From Mugil cephalus (taxonomy: Eukaryota; Chordata; Actinopteri; Mugiliformes; Mugilidae), in contig NC_061778.1 in NCBI RefSeq assembly GCF_022458985.1, positions 3,179,501 to 3,243,500 of the forward strand: a DNA stretch of 64,000 nt, given 5' to 3'. Shown in pieces: positions 1-13,274 of this stretch. The position numbers and the translations under genes are program-made. Each line of letters starts with the position of its first letter. Position 1 is the stretch's first letter. Below the pieces are notes generated by a model. The model worked only from the letters and a program-made list of their open reading frames with translations. It had not been told where the DNA came from and did not search any database.

Positions 1-1238
1 ATTGCCAATTGATTGAAGTCACAGGAAGGTGTCCCGGGATAATCACAGGAAGTTAAAACTTTATGACCTTACGTGGACAAATGCAGCAGAAACACAAACT
101 GTGCTAAAGGAAAGTTTATCTCCTGTGTTTATCGTGCTAATTCACTTTATTCAGTATAGCTTTGGTCACCGTGGAGAACTATTAAAAGGCATCTAGTTGT
201 AAGAACAAGGTTACTGAAATGAATGAGCGACACCAGTAATGACACCTTCAATCAGAAAAGAGAAGTGTGATGAGTTGATACACCGAAAGCAGCTGTGGCT
301 CTTTAAAGCTTTCTTTAAACAGGATAAGTGTAATTTTCTCCGGTCATATTACCGAAATAGCCTGAAGTACACCGCAGATGTGTGCCTCTTTTCATTCAGA
401 GGTTAAATTTAGAGACAGGCAGAGAGTGGATGAGGGGGAGAGGCAGACATAATCAGAAGAGATGGAGTAAGGGAGTAAGATAAGAGGTTGACAGAAACAG
501 AGAGTGACGTTATAGAAGGGAGCTGTTGCAGCTACATGAGGGCTAACGTGGAAAAAGGAGGAGAGAATTTGGAAAGAAATCGAAGGTGCAGCAGACAGAC
601 AGACAGACAGAAAGAAAGATGGACAAAGAGATAAAGAGATGGAGACAGAGAGACAGCTGCCAGTGTTAATCAGTCAGAGGCAGCAGCTCTGTGTCTCTAA
701 GGCTTAACAGGGACCAGACCCTCAGAGTACTTCGTCTTTTTTAGTCTTCATCAGTCTCATCTCATGCAGATCAGAAGGGGACATTGTCACGTCCTCCAGC
801 TGATGCGCCACCGCGAGGAGTCGTTTCCGGAAGTTCAATCGATCGAGACAATGATCAGGTATCAGTTTACTTTGGTGGCTCGAAGGAAAAAGACACTACT
901 AATTATTTATTTAGAGTTTCACCAACCAGGCAACCTGGAAAAGCTATTTGTCATGAAAATCATAAAAGATTTGATTTTAAGCACCAGGTTTCTCTGACTA
1001 CTTTGATGTTGGTGTAAAAATAAAAAAATAAATAAATTGACATTGAAAGACATTGTCAATATGCACTGGAAACTTAAACTGGGTGTTAATGATTAGTTGT
1101 TTTGAGCTTGTAAATTTGTACTTGTATGGGTTATTTTTTATTTTTTGTTATTCATGAGAAATCTGACAGTTATCTAATGCAGATAAACTGTTAATATAAG
1201 TATTTACATTTATTGATAAACATTATAGCCTCTTCTAC
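1..1238. other. Non-coding, purine-rich then AT-rich
   Basis: Holds GACA/GAGA-rich low-complexity sequence (about 400-660) and no recognised exon. A short exon-like ORF at 796-858 is discussed under findings. Confidence 0.5.
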
Positions 1239-1633
1239 TTGGTGTGGGAAAAAATATTGATATGGCTATATATCGCGATACTTTTTATTCCAATACAGTA
1301 TTGATTTTTAATGTCTTAATATCGATTTTAAAAGAAAAATTCACGTTTTGGGCCAATCATGAATGACTTCTGCACTTCCACCACCACTTTTTCCGTACAA
1401 GTTCAACAAACTGGAAATGGATCATTTGAATTAATATTGTTTTTTCACTCAGTTTGTCCAATTAATTATCACTGTCATCTGATGTACATATATACAACGT
1501 GTATTTTAAGCTGCACTTAAAATTTCTCAGCGAACTATGTGGAATATTGAAATATATCACAATATCATAATATCGCATATCGTTATCGTGACTCAGGTAA
1601 CGTGATACGTATCGTATCGTGAAGTTACCGCTA
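1239..1633. mobile_element. hAT-like non-autonomous element with 8-bp target duplication
   Basis: The 395-bp segment is flanked by identical 8-bp TCTTCTAC direct repeats at 1231-1238 and 1634-1641. Its subterminal sequence is rich in CGATA/TATCG words in inverted orientation. The 8-bp duplication is the hAT hallmark; terminal inverted repeats are decayed. There is no transposase ORF. Confidence 0.6.
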
Positions 1634-1641
1634 TCTTCTAC

Positions 1642-3949
1642 TGTGTTTATACATGTTCGGTGGAAAACGAGGATAAATTCATCTTCATCACATTCAAGGG
1701 TTAAAACTTTTTCTGGTGCTTATAAGATGCAAACTCGTTTTAAGTGTTCGTGTCTGGGACTGTTTCACAATTCATTTCCTGCAGGTCTCGCATTAATATT
1801 TTAAAAAAAATCTACATTTGCATCTATACTGGTTTAACACAAGCTAATCTTAAACCTAACTACTATTCCAATACAAATCTAACCTCAAGACTCGTCCTAA
1901 ACTATTGTTATTCTGCAAAAATCCCTGACATCTAGATCATTTTTTCAAGAGATAAACAATGCCTCTCTTTTTCTGTTCTTTGTCCATCTCACACACACAC
2001 ACACACACACACACAGACTAGATCCCTCACTGTGACGTCACACAGTACGCACTTTACACACTGCACTGAGTCACTTTCACTCACTTCACCTCAACAGAGT
2101 GAAACAACATCAAGAGCAGCAGCCGACGCCCAGTTCTGACTCGGCAGGACCCAAAGTCATAATTAAAACAGGGGCGACAAATTATAGAGCAACAACATAG
2201 CATCAGATGTCCTGGTGCAGACAAAGTGTAGCAACAAGATAGGTGACAAAATGAACTGTAGCAGAGATATAAATAGCAGCATATTATATTAACATACATA
2301 CGCAAGTTAAAGACTTCTAGGATTTTTAGATTCTTCCATCCACCGACAAGTCACAAATTCACTCTGAAGACTTAAACGCACAGTCATGAACAAAGAGTCT
2401 GGCAACAAACCAAACATGAAGAGACACAACACATAATACTACTGATAATAATTGGAATAAAAATGACTCGTGTGACCACCTCAGTCAGAGCAGACTTGAC
2501 CCAATCAGATTAAGAGGTAGATAATCTGTTTGATAGGAAATTATTAGCTCCTAATAACTATGTAAACACTTGATCACGTTCTGGTCGCGCTGGTTGGAAT
2601 AAATCTATTCTTTCTGCAGATATTTGCCCAACATGTTAGTTTCAAAGTGATTTGGTGTGTGGCTGACACAACTTCAGAGTTTAAGATTGTTAAACATCTT
2701 GACTGGGCTTTAAAAAAAAAAAAAAAACTGGAATTAATGTGGGTCCATCCACTGAATAAATGTACCGCTGTCAGAAAACAACAATAATAATCATTTTCTG
2801 TCAGATTCAATGCTCCACAGAAACACTGTCTCACACACACAGTGTATTTTATCAGATCTTTTTACAGTCGTGTTTTAACATCTCTGAGACGCACTAACTA
2901 AAACAACTAAAGACCTGAGGCAAAACCTTTAACAACCCACCAACAACTACCACAAAGAATTGGTGCCATTTTCTATAGGAAGCCTAAATAAAGTATGTAC
3001 ACTTTACAAATGACAAGACCTAAAGGAAGTGTGATCATTTACTGTAGCGTAAACACTACAACAGTAGGTAAACTGTTGACACCATGAGGTCAAAAACACT
3101 TACCATATAAACCACTAGAGGAATACATATGTCAATAAATGTAACTAAACTTAACAGAAGTACTGTTTGCTGTTTGTCTCAATGAAAGACTTTAATATAA
3201 TTAATACAGATGCCCAAGTCTCTGCTTTTTCTGCATTTCTTATTTCTAGTGTTCATACCATTGCTCCATTGCTAACCAAAGCTAACTAACTAACCCACAC
3301 CTGCATGCCTGCACACAACAACTCATTTTTCTATTCAAAAGACAATGACACCTCTTAATGCAAAAAAAAGAAACTGAGCTTGTTAACTGCAGCTGTGATC
3401 AAACAGACCAAACGTTTGACAGGCTGCACACTGCATCGGCTCCTTGTGTCGCTAAAGCAAGCTATGCTCCTGCAGGCCTGGTCTGACTAAAGCATAAGAA
3501 TAACTTGACTGAATCTACATCCTCTATCTCACCATAGAGACAAAAACCCCTTCAACAGTAACTGACATCACAGGAGGCAGAAATGTCAAAGTAATTTGAG
3601 GTCACACAGTGACACCACATACATGTCAGAACTTCCTCCTGGAATATATACAGCATTACTGTGGAGATTTAGCACGTTAACTTAAGCTGCTGTTTGCACT
3701 GGAGCACCGTTTGCATAAAAAAAAAGTCCATAGAAACAAACGTAATCATGAGTCATTTAAAGTTAAAGGTTCCAAAGAAGCCGAAACTGAGTCGGTAAAA
3801 CGTGCAACAACATATCACAGCCGACACACTAGGCCTCTATTCCGCTTCTTAACCCCGTTATCCTTCAGACAATCGGACCTGCTAAGGCACCGTCAGTACC
3901 TTTACATGCATGCTTCATGTAACACATGTAGGTGAAACACGATAGGAAA
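1642..3949. other. Non-coding, nothing recognised
   Basis: AT-rich sequence with one (CA)n tract and short chance ORFs only. Confidence 0.5.
1990..2014 (+). repeat. (CA)n microsatellite
   Basis: About twelve CA units in non-coding DNA. Confidence 0.9.
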
Positions 3950-4640
3950 CAGTGCGTCCCCCCGCCGGATCACTGCAGTACCCTGCACCCAAATGCAGGC
4001 CGGCTTCCCTGGAAAAAAAAAAAGGAAAAAAAAAAAAAACATGCATCTCGACTCCTTCCTCTCACACATTCAACGACAAAATAAACCGAAAAATCCGCGG
4101 AGAAGATGTTCGTACTGTCGCCCCTTTTCATCGGCTTTACCTTTAGATTCCGTGTCAGGATTGGTTTTATCCTCCTCTATATCCAAGACGTCGCTGGGTT
4201 GAATCGATGAGCAGAGCAGGTTTATCAATGGAGGAGACCGACGCTCCGCGTTTATTCCAGCTGGGTCTTCCCTCGATTAGTCCTCACTGCACTAGGAAGC
4301 GGGTTGACCGGGTAATTACGGGAGCAGCAGCAGCAGCAGCAGCCCGGGGAGTGCGCACCGCCCTGGAAATCCGACGCCTTGGCGCAATAGAAGGGGCGCA
4401 GTGACCGCCGGCCGGGAGATGCTGTCGGTGCTGAGGCTGCGAGCCGGTGGAGGGTGATGATGATATCCATAGAGGTCCCCGTTTCCACCTGACACAACCT
4501 CTCCTTCCTCCTTCTCCTCCTCCTCCTCCTCCTCCTCTCCGCTGGTGATGCTGGAGAGAAATGTCAGCACCAGTGCGGCGAGCAGAGAAGAGAGAGGGAG
4601 AGACTGACAGTGGAAACAGAAAGCCACAAGAGGCCGTGTT
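3950..4640 (-). promoter_or_regulatory. CpG-rich block, candidate 5' exon/promoter of a divergent minus-strand gene
   Basis: This is the most CpG-rich non-coding stretch left of blvrb. It contains GCAGCA and TCC triplet runs and, on the minus strand, a donor-like AAAG/GTAAAG with the exon side near 4144. In human, SPTBN4 lies head-to-head with BLVRB, so a spectrin first exon is one possibility, but no spectrin coding sequence is visible here. Gene identity is not established. Confidence 0.3.
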
Positions 4641-5083
4641 TTACAGCAGCAAAGCTAAATAAATAAATAAGAAAGTAATCTGACCCATTTTTAAGCCTTA
4701 CTGTTAACAAGAATAACTAAAAAATAATATACTGGCTAACTTTAGCCTACAACATATAATTAAGTAGCATTAATTATCACATAGAGTTCCATATAATTTA
4801 CCTTGGGGGCGTTTTTAAAGTGGTGGACCTAACTAATTGGCCAGTTAACACACTATAGCCTCCATTAGAGAATTTTAGACTTTAAGATGCAAGTTAATGG
4901 TTACTAGTAGTTAATGTGGGCTGTGATTATATATATAGTTATTATTATTATCTTCTATATATCACTAATAAATAAAGGGTAAGCTGGATGCAGTGAAGAA
5001 ATTGAGGAACACTTAATGAAAGTCAAAGATTATTAAGGATATAAAATGAAAATAAAGCCATATTGTTAAAATATTAGGCTTCA

Positions 5084-5555
5084 TCTCCTGAGACCATATG
5101 TCCTCATATGGGGATGTTAAGTTTTAGGTTTGTGGCAGTTTTATTCAAAGTTTCATCCTCATAATTAAATAGAAACTAGTCGGTGTAAAAACATGATGGC
5201 GAGTGTTTCAGCAGATTAATTTTGAAGTCCATCACATAACAGAAGTGGACAAAACCTCACCTCAAACTTGTCCATTTATGCTTATTAACTATTTAGCAAA
5301 TACTCGTTTGAGGACATTGGGAATTCAGTGTTTGCAATTCTGACTTTGCATGACCAGTTTTCTTTTTTGTTACATATTGGTGACTTTTATTATAATATAC
5401 AGTGAAATAATCCCTGTGTCCACATGAGGACATATATGTATATATATATATTTCCTGTTCAAAGGTGGTGCTTAGTTTCTATGGTTCTTAGGTCCAACTA
5501 ATCCCAAATACCTTGGAGAAATTAAAAATACCAAACTAAAGCTCAGGTCTGAAGC
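5084..5555 (+). repeat. Dispersed repeat copy A (partner at 18.2-18.6 kb)
   Basis: It shares AAGTTTTAGGTTTGTG, TTATGCTTATTAACT, GTTTGCAATTCTG, AATCCCTGTGTCCACAT and AAGCTCAGGTCT in order with copy B. The start CTCCTGAGACC and end GGTCT suggest terminal inverted repeats. It lies outside any gene. Confidence 0.75.
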
Positions 5556-7275
5556 ACATTTGAACAATACCTGCTTTTATATTATTTGCTAGTTTAACTT
5601 GACCGATAATGATGTGATGAACTTGAATTCATTTGGGGAAAACAGGGTTAATAAACTATATTGTAAAATTAGTTGTGCATTCTGTGCTGACCCCCTGACA
5701 ATGACCGACTGACCAAGATGACACATAAATATCTCTAGCTCATCTCTGAAAGTCAGAATATATCTGAGAAAACAACTACTGTTTCACGTAGAATCACTAC
5801 ACATGGAGTTTATAAGGCTGATCACATTCGAGTTCTTCAGTTCTTTGAAGAGTTTAGTTCCTAATTAAATTCTGCACATTTTAAGGCAGCTACAGTTGTT
5901 CTACAATTTAATTTAACACTAATCTGCCAGAAACATATTTAGGAGTCATCTATGTTGATTTATTCTCTATTTGTAACATCTGTGCTGAGAATTAACACAA
6001 TGTATAAATGCTAAACCGGAAACGGTGCTTTATTTATCAGATTAAACACATTAACAAGGAATAAAAGTGATACACTCTGGTGCAAATCTGAGCCAACAAA
6101 TCTTCCCCAGAAACAAGAGACCTCACAGCCTGTGTCAGTGCACAAATACTACTTTCAGGAGAAGAGATCGGGGAGTGGAAGAGATAAGTGCACTCTAAGA
6201 GTGTGCGTCTGTTTTTGAAGTTCTGAGGAGATGCGTTAAAAAAAGAAGCTTAAAAGCAGCGTGTGTACACCACACTGAGAGCACAGCCTGAACGCACAAC
6301 CGGCTTCACCGTTTCTCTACATTTGTTGCTCTGAAGCCATTTGTCTCTAAATAATACTCTGTCCTTTAACATAGCCACATTAGGAATAAGATAGAAATGG
6401 TGTGCAGCATTTCGCAAAAACTTCAATTTAAACACCTTTAATGTGATAAAATCCAGATCTAAGATTAAAGTTGTGTTCATTGTCACTTCTACAATATGTT
6501 AATGAAAACATAGAGAGGTGTGAAACATGGTGCCTCATCGCACTAGTCCCACTGTGCTATTTATATATATATACACACTCAGACATGATAATGATACCTA
6601 CTGGTACTACAACTACACTACTTTTCACTACTATAACTAATCAATCCAATCAAACTTTATTTATAAAGCACCTTTCCTCAAACCAAAGTGCTTCACACAA
6701 ATAAAAAAAACATAAAACTTTACAACAAACGTTTGAAAGCAGCATCAACTTTGTACATAAAATATCATAGTTTGCATATACTTTGCATCAAAATTATAAA
6801 TAAATAAGTAAATAAATAAGTTATTTGTTTACTACTTCTACTACAAACCCACATATAAACAGATGTTACACGAGTGGAATCTATAAATACATAAGTAACT
6901 GCAGTGAAAGTTAAAGTATAATTAAAAATTAATATACATGCAATTGTTTAGGTCACACACGCAGCAAAGTGAAAGAAATGAATGATAGAAATAGAGCTAT
7001 AGTGATGTGATGCAAAGGACAACATGCATGAGAACAGGAGCAGCAGGGCTCCTTTAAAGAGGAGGAGGCGGAGGAGGAGGAGGAGGAGTCTGCTCCGTGG
7101 AGGTGCCTCGCTTCTCTTCCTGTCACTTGAAGGAGGCGTCACTGAACATGTCAAATGTTGTAGAGTCGTGCGTAAAAACACCCAGAGCATTCCGGTGACA
7201 GTGCCCCTTCTGCCTCGCGCATAGTTTGGATCAGAAAGTGCCGCTGGCTCGTGCGTCGCGCTTGATACGAAAAAA
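5556..7275. other. Upstream flank of blvrb
   Basis: Contains the short repeat end at 6.64 kb and, at 7060-7260, GGA-rich then CpG-rich sequence that is the likely blvrb promoter and leader. No TATA box is obvious. Confidence 0.5.
6636..6705 (+). repeat. Short fish interspersed-repeat end
   Basis: AATCAAACTTTATTTATAAA followed by GCACCTTTC and AAAGTGCTTCACAC is a widespread teleost repeat terminus. Confidence 0.5.
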
Positions 7276-10200
7276 ATGTCGGACTCCATTAAAAACGTCG
7301 CGATATTTGGAGCCACGGGAATGACCGGACTGGCGACCCTGCCGCTGGCGGTGGCTGCAGGTAAGGATACGAACCAAACACCCAAATATAGAATAGAATA
7401 GAATAGAATAGAATAGAATAGAATAGAATAGAATAGAATAGAATAGAATAGAGTGTCCTTGGCTGATCCCTAATGGTTGCTTCATGTCGCGTTGTGACTA
7501 AATAAAGTTGGTGTTTTGCAGCACAGTGAGGTCACACAGGGATAAACCTGAACTCATGTGACTTTCCTGTCTAATGATCAATCAATAAATTCTGCATCTC
7601 TAATTAATAATATCTGGAATGCTTCATAATAAAAATAAAAGGTCAGTCACCCACATGGCTTCTCTTAAAATATTAAAATAAATCTACCTTTGTGTTGTTA
7701 TTGTTAACTACGGCCACACTTTAACATTACACACCCATATCTATTGTAATTGTTCAAAACTATTATGTTCATTTACTTAAACTGACACGTAATATTGTGA
7801 TATTTGACTTGATTTGTGTATTCTTTATAATTTCACATTTAAAATTAGGTTAAAACTTTTTTTTTTTTTTTAAAAAAAGACACTGAAATTTAAATTGTCA
7901 AATGAAATCACCTCCGTAAGCACATTATGTCGTATGATTCATTTGATTGAGCAGCATTTTCATTTCCCTCCCTCCAGGTCATCACAGGCCAAAACAAAAA
8001 AAACAAAAAAACAAAAAGCAACAAAAAAAAAACTGTTGAGTCATGTTGGACGTTAAGGGTCAGCGTTTAGCTGAGTCACAGTAGGCGGATGCACAAAGCT
8101 GCTCACTATCTGGTCTGGACATGAAGGGTGGGATTTCTGTCATGTAGGTGATGAAGATTGTGCAACAGTTTCTGGAAAAAAAGGAGCTGAATCTATTATG
8201 TCATGCAGTTCAGTTTTTAACAAGAACCAGTTATGACATAATTACCAAAACAAGGTGACAGTGACACTGTCCGGGTCAGTGTCACCAGCCCGGTGAAATA
8301 ATCGGTGCTTAATGACTCACACAAGGCAACATGTTTATTGTTTGTTGTTAAATTTTATCTCGAACATAAAAGAACAAAACAAACAAAAGAATAAAATTTA
8401 TTTCCAAAATGAATGAAAAAAGTTGATTAGAGTTCATTTTTATAATTCTAAAATTATAATTATTCTTTAATTCTAATTATAATTTGATGACTCACAAACT
8501 GATATGCACATGCTTTTAATAACTGTACGTACTCCAGGTTGTTTAAAATAAAATTTTCCTCTTAACAGAAAAATACTTTCTCTAGTTTGGAACAATTTTT
8601 TTTAAATGTTTTCAGGAAGCGTGTTATGCTTTGTTTAAATAGTACTAATGATGTTCCTCTCATCTCCATCACGAGACTTTAGGACTTTAGGAAATAAATG
8701 CGTTCACTAGGTGTAAAGGGAATAACTTTTGAACTTTAACGTTTGATTTTTAGGATCTTTAGTGACAGTAGTTTGTGTTTCTGCCCTCAGGATACAGTGT
8801 GACGGTGCTGGTACGTGACCCTGCTAAGCTGCCTGCTGACCACAAGGCCTCCAGAGTGGTGGTGGGAGACGTTCTGAATAAAGAGGACGTGAAGAAGACG
8901 ATGGAGGGCCAGGACGCCGTGATCATCATCCTCGGCACCAGGAACGACCTCAGTAAGGAGCTGTAGTTTAAAGCACAAGAAGAAGAAATCAAAGTCTTAT
9001 CTAGGCAGTGGAAAATAACAGTAGTTTTGGTCCGTGTGAACACTACTGCATTAATAAAAGCTAAATTTAGTGTCTACATCCATTCACTTTTGCTTTTTAC
9101 ATGCCTTTTTTTCATCAGTTTTCGTTACGGTTAAGTTTCATTTCCAGGTTTCTGCCGGTGTAATAACGCGAGACGTCCACTAGAGGTCCCCATTAGACTT
9201 TTACCGCATAGAACACTGTGACGTCATTGTATTCGTGTGATATGAGTAAAAGATGGATGAGATTTATGTAACTGTGCTAAAGAACACGCGTATTGAATAA
9301 TAACTACATGCAGATGTAACGTTATTAATTCAAATTAGTTCAAATGAGTCTTCACCTCAGTCTTCAGTCTCAGAACACTTCCTTTCAGTTTTTAAATTAA
9401 TTTTCTAAATACTGCATTTTCACATCTTCGCTTTACTCTTTGTGATAAAATAGCTCAAACAGAGTAATGCAAAGCAAAACTGGGGCTGTTCAAAAACCTT
9501 AGTGATGATCTGGTTTGTGTTCTTTAGGCCCGACCACCATGATGTCTGAGGGCACCAAGAACATCGTGGACATCATGAAGGCACGAGGAATCCGCAAAGT
9601 GATCGGCTGCATGTCAGGTTCGACTCGCCGATGCATTCGGCAAATATATCTCTGTTTTTTTTTTAGTGTATGATGTATGAAACATTGGTTCTTCATCTAC
9701 CTGAGACTGAGAATGAAAAGCAACTAAATGCCAAATATAAATGACAGAAAGCTACACGAGTTTCTTTTCTCTCTTCATCTTGGTCTTTCTCCCTGACAGC
9801 CTTCCTCCTGTGGGACCGCTCTAAAGTCCCGCCTCGCCTGGTCCCTGTGACGGAGGACCACGACAGGATGTACACCGTGCTGAAAACCTCGGGGCTGGAC
9901 TACGTGGCAGTTATGCCCCCTCACATCGCCGGTGAGTAGGACGTCGTGGAAACTGAAGAAAGAAAGAGTTGAACAGAACGTGCAGTGGTTATGGCGCGTT
10001 CTGTTTGTGCTCGGAAGTCAGAATTTCTACTCAGAAAATCGTAGAATCCTCACTACTACTACTAAAAAATGCAAATGTTGATTACACCAAGTTTCCACCA
10101 ACTTCTGTAACTGGAACGCCAACTTCCGCCCTCCGTCTTAAATGGAATGTACTATTTAACCATCTGATCTGAGATGAGTGACTTTTTCACGATATCATTT

Positions 10201-10715
10201 TGTTCTTAAAATTCTTTTGAAGTTTTTAATAAAGAAAAAAACCTGAGACAGAAAAACAAGCTATAGGTAAAATTAGATCACATCATAAGTTCACACAGTC
10301 AAAAAGCCCCAATTATAGTTTTATATACACGTAGAATTTGGTTTATATTTCTAAAATAAATCTTCTTAAATAGAAGAAACTGCAGTGAAGTTTTGAGAAA
10401 CCCATCAATCACAAAGTCCTGAGTTTTGATCCGATATAACACTTCTATTTATTCCACCATTCCCTCCTTCTTTAGATTCCTCTCTCTGTTCTGTGAGTTG
10501 CAGACGACGACACGTTGTCATGTTTTACCGAGTGTTTCGTTTCTGTTTTGCTCTCTCCAGATGACCTTCCTCTGACTGAGCGCTACATGGCGACGGAGAA
10601 CATGCTGAGAGGAAGAGCCATCTCCAAACACGACCTGGGACACTTCTTCGTCAAGTGTCTGTCCACCTCAGAGTGGGACGGCAAGACTGTCGGCGTGTGG
10701 GGAGAGTACAAATAG
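7276..10715 (+). CDS. blvrb: Biliverdin reductase B / flavin reductase (NADPH), 5 exons, 207 aa
   Basis: Exons read by splice site and phase: 7276-7360, 8791-8952, 9528-9617, 9800-9931, 10561-10715; all introns are GT-AG in the same phase and the total is 624 nt. The product is a cytosolic NADPH-dependent reductase of flavins, biliverdin IX-beta and other quinone-like substrates. The Rossmann dinucleotide motif GATGMTG lies at residues 12-18, next to the VLVRD strand that contacts the cofactor phosphate. SAFLLWD at 112-118 holds the Ser equivalent to human Ser111, and MPPHI at 151-155 the His equivalent to human His153; ISKHDLGHF follows near the C-terminus. Length is almost that of human BLVRB (206 aa). 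The start is the first in-frame ATG and gives the family's N-terminus. The gene is complete with no broken residue. Intron 1 holds a (GAATA)n tract and poly-A-rich DNA. Confidence 0.97.
7388..7453 (+). repeat. (GAATA)n microsatellite, blvrb intron 1
   Basis: About thirteen perfect GAATA units start 28 nt after the exon 1 donor. Confidence 0.9.
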
Positions 10716-11059
10716 GATTTAAATCTCTTTCTGTGGCTGATTTATTTTTTTTTTTTATATTAGAAGAGAAAATATTTCAGATAAATGACAGAAAGATATT
10801 TGTGTAGGTTCAAACTACTGGTGATATTTTTTTGATAAACCATTAAATCTTCCCTGTTTTCACTTGTGAGCAGCTTTTTCTTGTTCTCATTATATTTTTA
10901 TACTAATTTCAGTTTGTCCGCAGCTACAGCTGTTTACATGTCTTTTCACACAAGCGGCCCATTAACATATTGTGTTCTTTGTTTCCCGTCGTCCAGCGTT
11001 ACATCATGTGATGTTTCGTCCTACTGTTATAATCCCCGTCCCTTTTTATAGACGTTCAC

Positions 11060-11065
11060 AATAAA
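11060..11065 (+). terminator. Polyadenylation signal AATAAA, blvrb
   Basis: A canonical AATAAA hexamer lies about 345 nt downstream of the blvrb stop codon and is followed by T/GT-rich sequence. It is the likely 3' end of the transcript; no cleavage data are available from sequence alone. Confidence 0.55.
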
Positions 11066-12104
11066 AGACGTTATTGTACTAAATGTTCTTCATAAGTGTC
11101 ATATGAATGAGCAAATATCTGCAGGCTACTTGTTGCTAATGACGCCACGAACATACACATCCCAGCTACTCAGTTACATTACATGTGTAAAGATGTACAC
11201 ATTAAAAAATAAACATATTATTATATAAAGAGGAACTTATCAGAAGACATTTTTACTATAGTTATCAAGTATTTGAGTTTTTCTTTCTTCATAGTTTCCT
11301 CCTCTGGCTTTAACAACATCATGACATATAGGAGGAATTTGTTGAACAACAGATATTTGTCTGCAGATTCTCAAAAGACAAAGAGTTAAAGTGAATAATT
11401 AAAACTGAGATTTGTTTTTAAACTTTTGCACTGAAGTTGTGACTCTTGCAAATCTTCCCGACCATAAAAACTAAGCGCTTCTTCTTTTCTTTTGCTGACA
11501 TTTATTCAGCAATGTTCTGGTAACATTAATGTTCACCTGAAGGTAAATTGAGGAAAATGGTTCATACAAATAAAAGCAAAGTGTGATCATGTAGTAAATA
11601 CATCCCAAAATACATAGAACTCACAGCTGTTTTTAAGAAAGGCATCGTGAACAGAAACTTTTGGCCTATGTTGTATAAGCAATAAATGAATTATGTCTTG
11701 CTCCTGCATAATACTCTGCAAGGGATTTATTCATTTATTTTTTATTTTTTTAGATTCAACTTGCCTATATTAGCAAATCTGCACTCCATAATAATCACAT
11801 TTAATTCAATTTCACATAGTGCTTTTAAAAATCTCCTGACTTGAAGGCTGAATATGTACGACAACTGAAAAGGTAAAATAAAAGGGGAAATATTTCTCCA
11901 AATGTTGCGTTAAACCGAAGCGAGAAACGTTTGTTCCTCTCCTCATGCGAGTGTGTCCTCTGAAAAGGACGACCTGTCAGTCCGATGAGTTGCATGTGTA
12001 GCTGTTGTGCAACTCCCTCTTCTTAGATCCTGTCAAGTTGACAAAGGAAATGAGGTGTAATCCCGGAAATCCGACTTTTCGGCCTTCAAAATAAAAAGGG
12101 AAAG

Positions 12105-12320
12105 GCTAAAATCGAGAGCTGACGGCATCCATTTTACCAGATTTCCACTTGTACAATTATATATAAAGCATTCACTTACTTATCTTGCACAGGATAAAAA
12201 GAAAAAGCTTATTTTATCTCATATCCTGGATTTGATTACGCTGTAACAACCTCTCTAATGCATGAATAGAAATAAACTTAAACTGGGCTGTAAAAATAAA
12301 TAAATAAATGAATAAATAAC
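12105..12320 (+). repeat. Fragment related to the interior of the 13.3-14.4 kb hAT-like element
   Basis: About 200 bp (CATTTTACC, TTTCCACTTGTAC, TTGCACAGGATAAAA, ATATCCTGGATTTG, AACTGGGCTGTAAAA) recur in the same order at about 13600-13795. This is an older or truncated copy of the same family. Confidence 0.7.
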
Positions 12321-12478
12321 AAAATATATTATTTTTTTGCGGCTATTTGCGCAGATAAAAACAAATGGAAACCTATTATATTCTTAAAAGGTTAGGATGA
12401 TAGCGTCGGGATTTTATTTTGAAGCGAACCAACAGGAAATGAATTCGTGTTTTCTGGACTTTACGCGTCGTTTTTCCA

Positions 12479-12661
12479 TCCAATAGCTGAGGAGGAGCCA
12501 CAGCTGTTTTTTTCAAAGTTGACTTACTTGTTCTTCGTGTGGTCAACACGGTCGAGCAGTAGAATTTAAATCGAAACCATAAACATTGACATGTAAGTGG
12601 TTTAAGACAGTAGAAGTTGAACTCACTGACAGATTTCCTCCTCCGCGGCGGCTGCTTTCAG
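12479..12661 (+). promoter_or_regulatory. Candidate sertad3 promoter and untranslated first exon
   Basis: A CCAAT box at 12480-12484 is followed by CpG-containing sequence and, at 12661/12662, a good donor (CTTTCAG then GTAAAC). This spacing suits a TATA-less promoter with a short first exon spliced to the acceptor at 15741. An alternative first exon ends at 14569/14570 (donor GTGAGTG) in another GC-rich patch. Neither is proven. Confidence 0.35.
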
Positions 12662-13274
12662 GTAAACGAGTTTCCTCCACCTCAAATAACACTGATCAGA
12701 CGCGTGTATTTTATTGGAGTTAAAGCCATATTAGTTGTGAGTGAATACGTGTGAGATCCAGCCATGTTATTCCTTTTTTGTAATTTTTACTCTCAGTTTC
12801 GTACTGTAGTGGTCCGTTAGATGAACACAATTTCAAGTCTCTTGGTTTGTCTTTGATTGATTCAGTCGCTAAATGTACCCTCAGAATTAAAAGTATTCAT
12901 CTAAAGTTGGATATAAGTGAAGATATGCTGACTACAGACACGGTTTGGTGATGTTTATTTCACTGTTTTATTCACGTATTCGTATTAAAAGACAGGGTCC
13001 TTGCTGAAATCCCTCCTCTGTCGGTGATGTAATCTTTTAGGAATTAGTGCTATGCAATTTACATAATAACAAGCCGGACAACCCGATTTAAGATCAAATT
13101 TATAGATGAAATAGTGAATTGACGGGTCTACAAATATATTAATTGTGATATTAATAATATTTTAGCCATACAAACAATGTAACGTGCATTTTTGTAATGG
13201 GGAAATGGTCTGATGGAATTTAAAGTATAAAAACCCCGTTACCCATAATGCCTCTCTACGGCCCGCCCCCCAAC

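Noticed and set aside
4316-4627. 103-codon minus-strand ORF with signal-like N-terminus
   Set aside because: Built from GCA and TCC triplet runs in the CpG block; no homology recognised.
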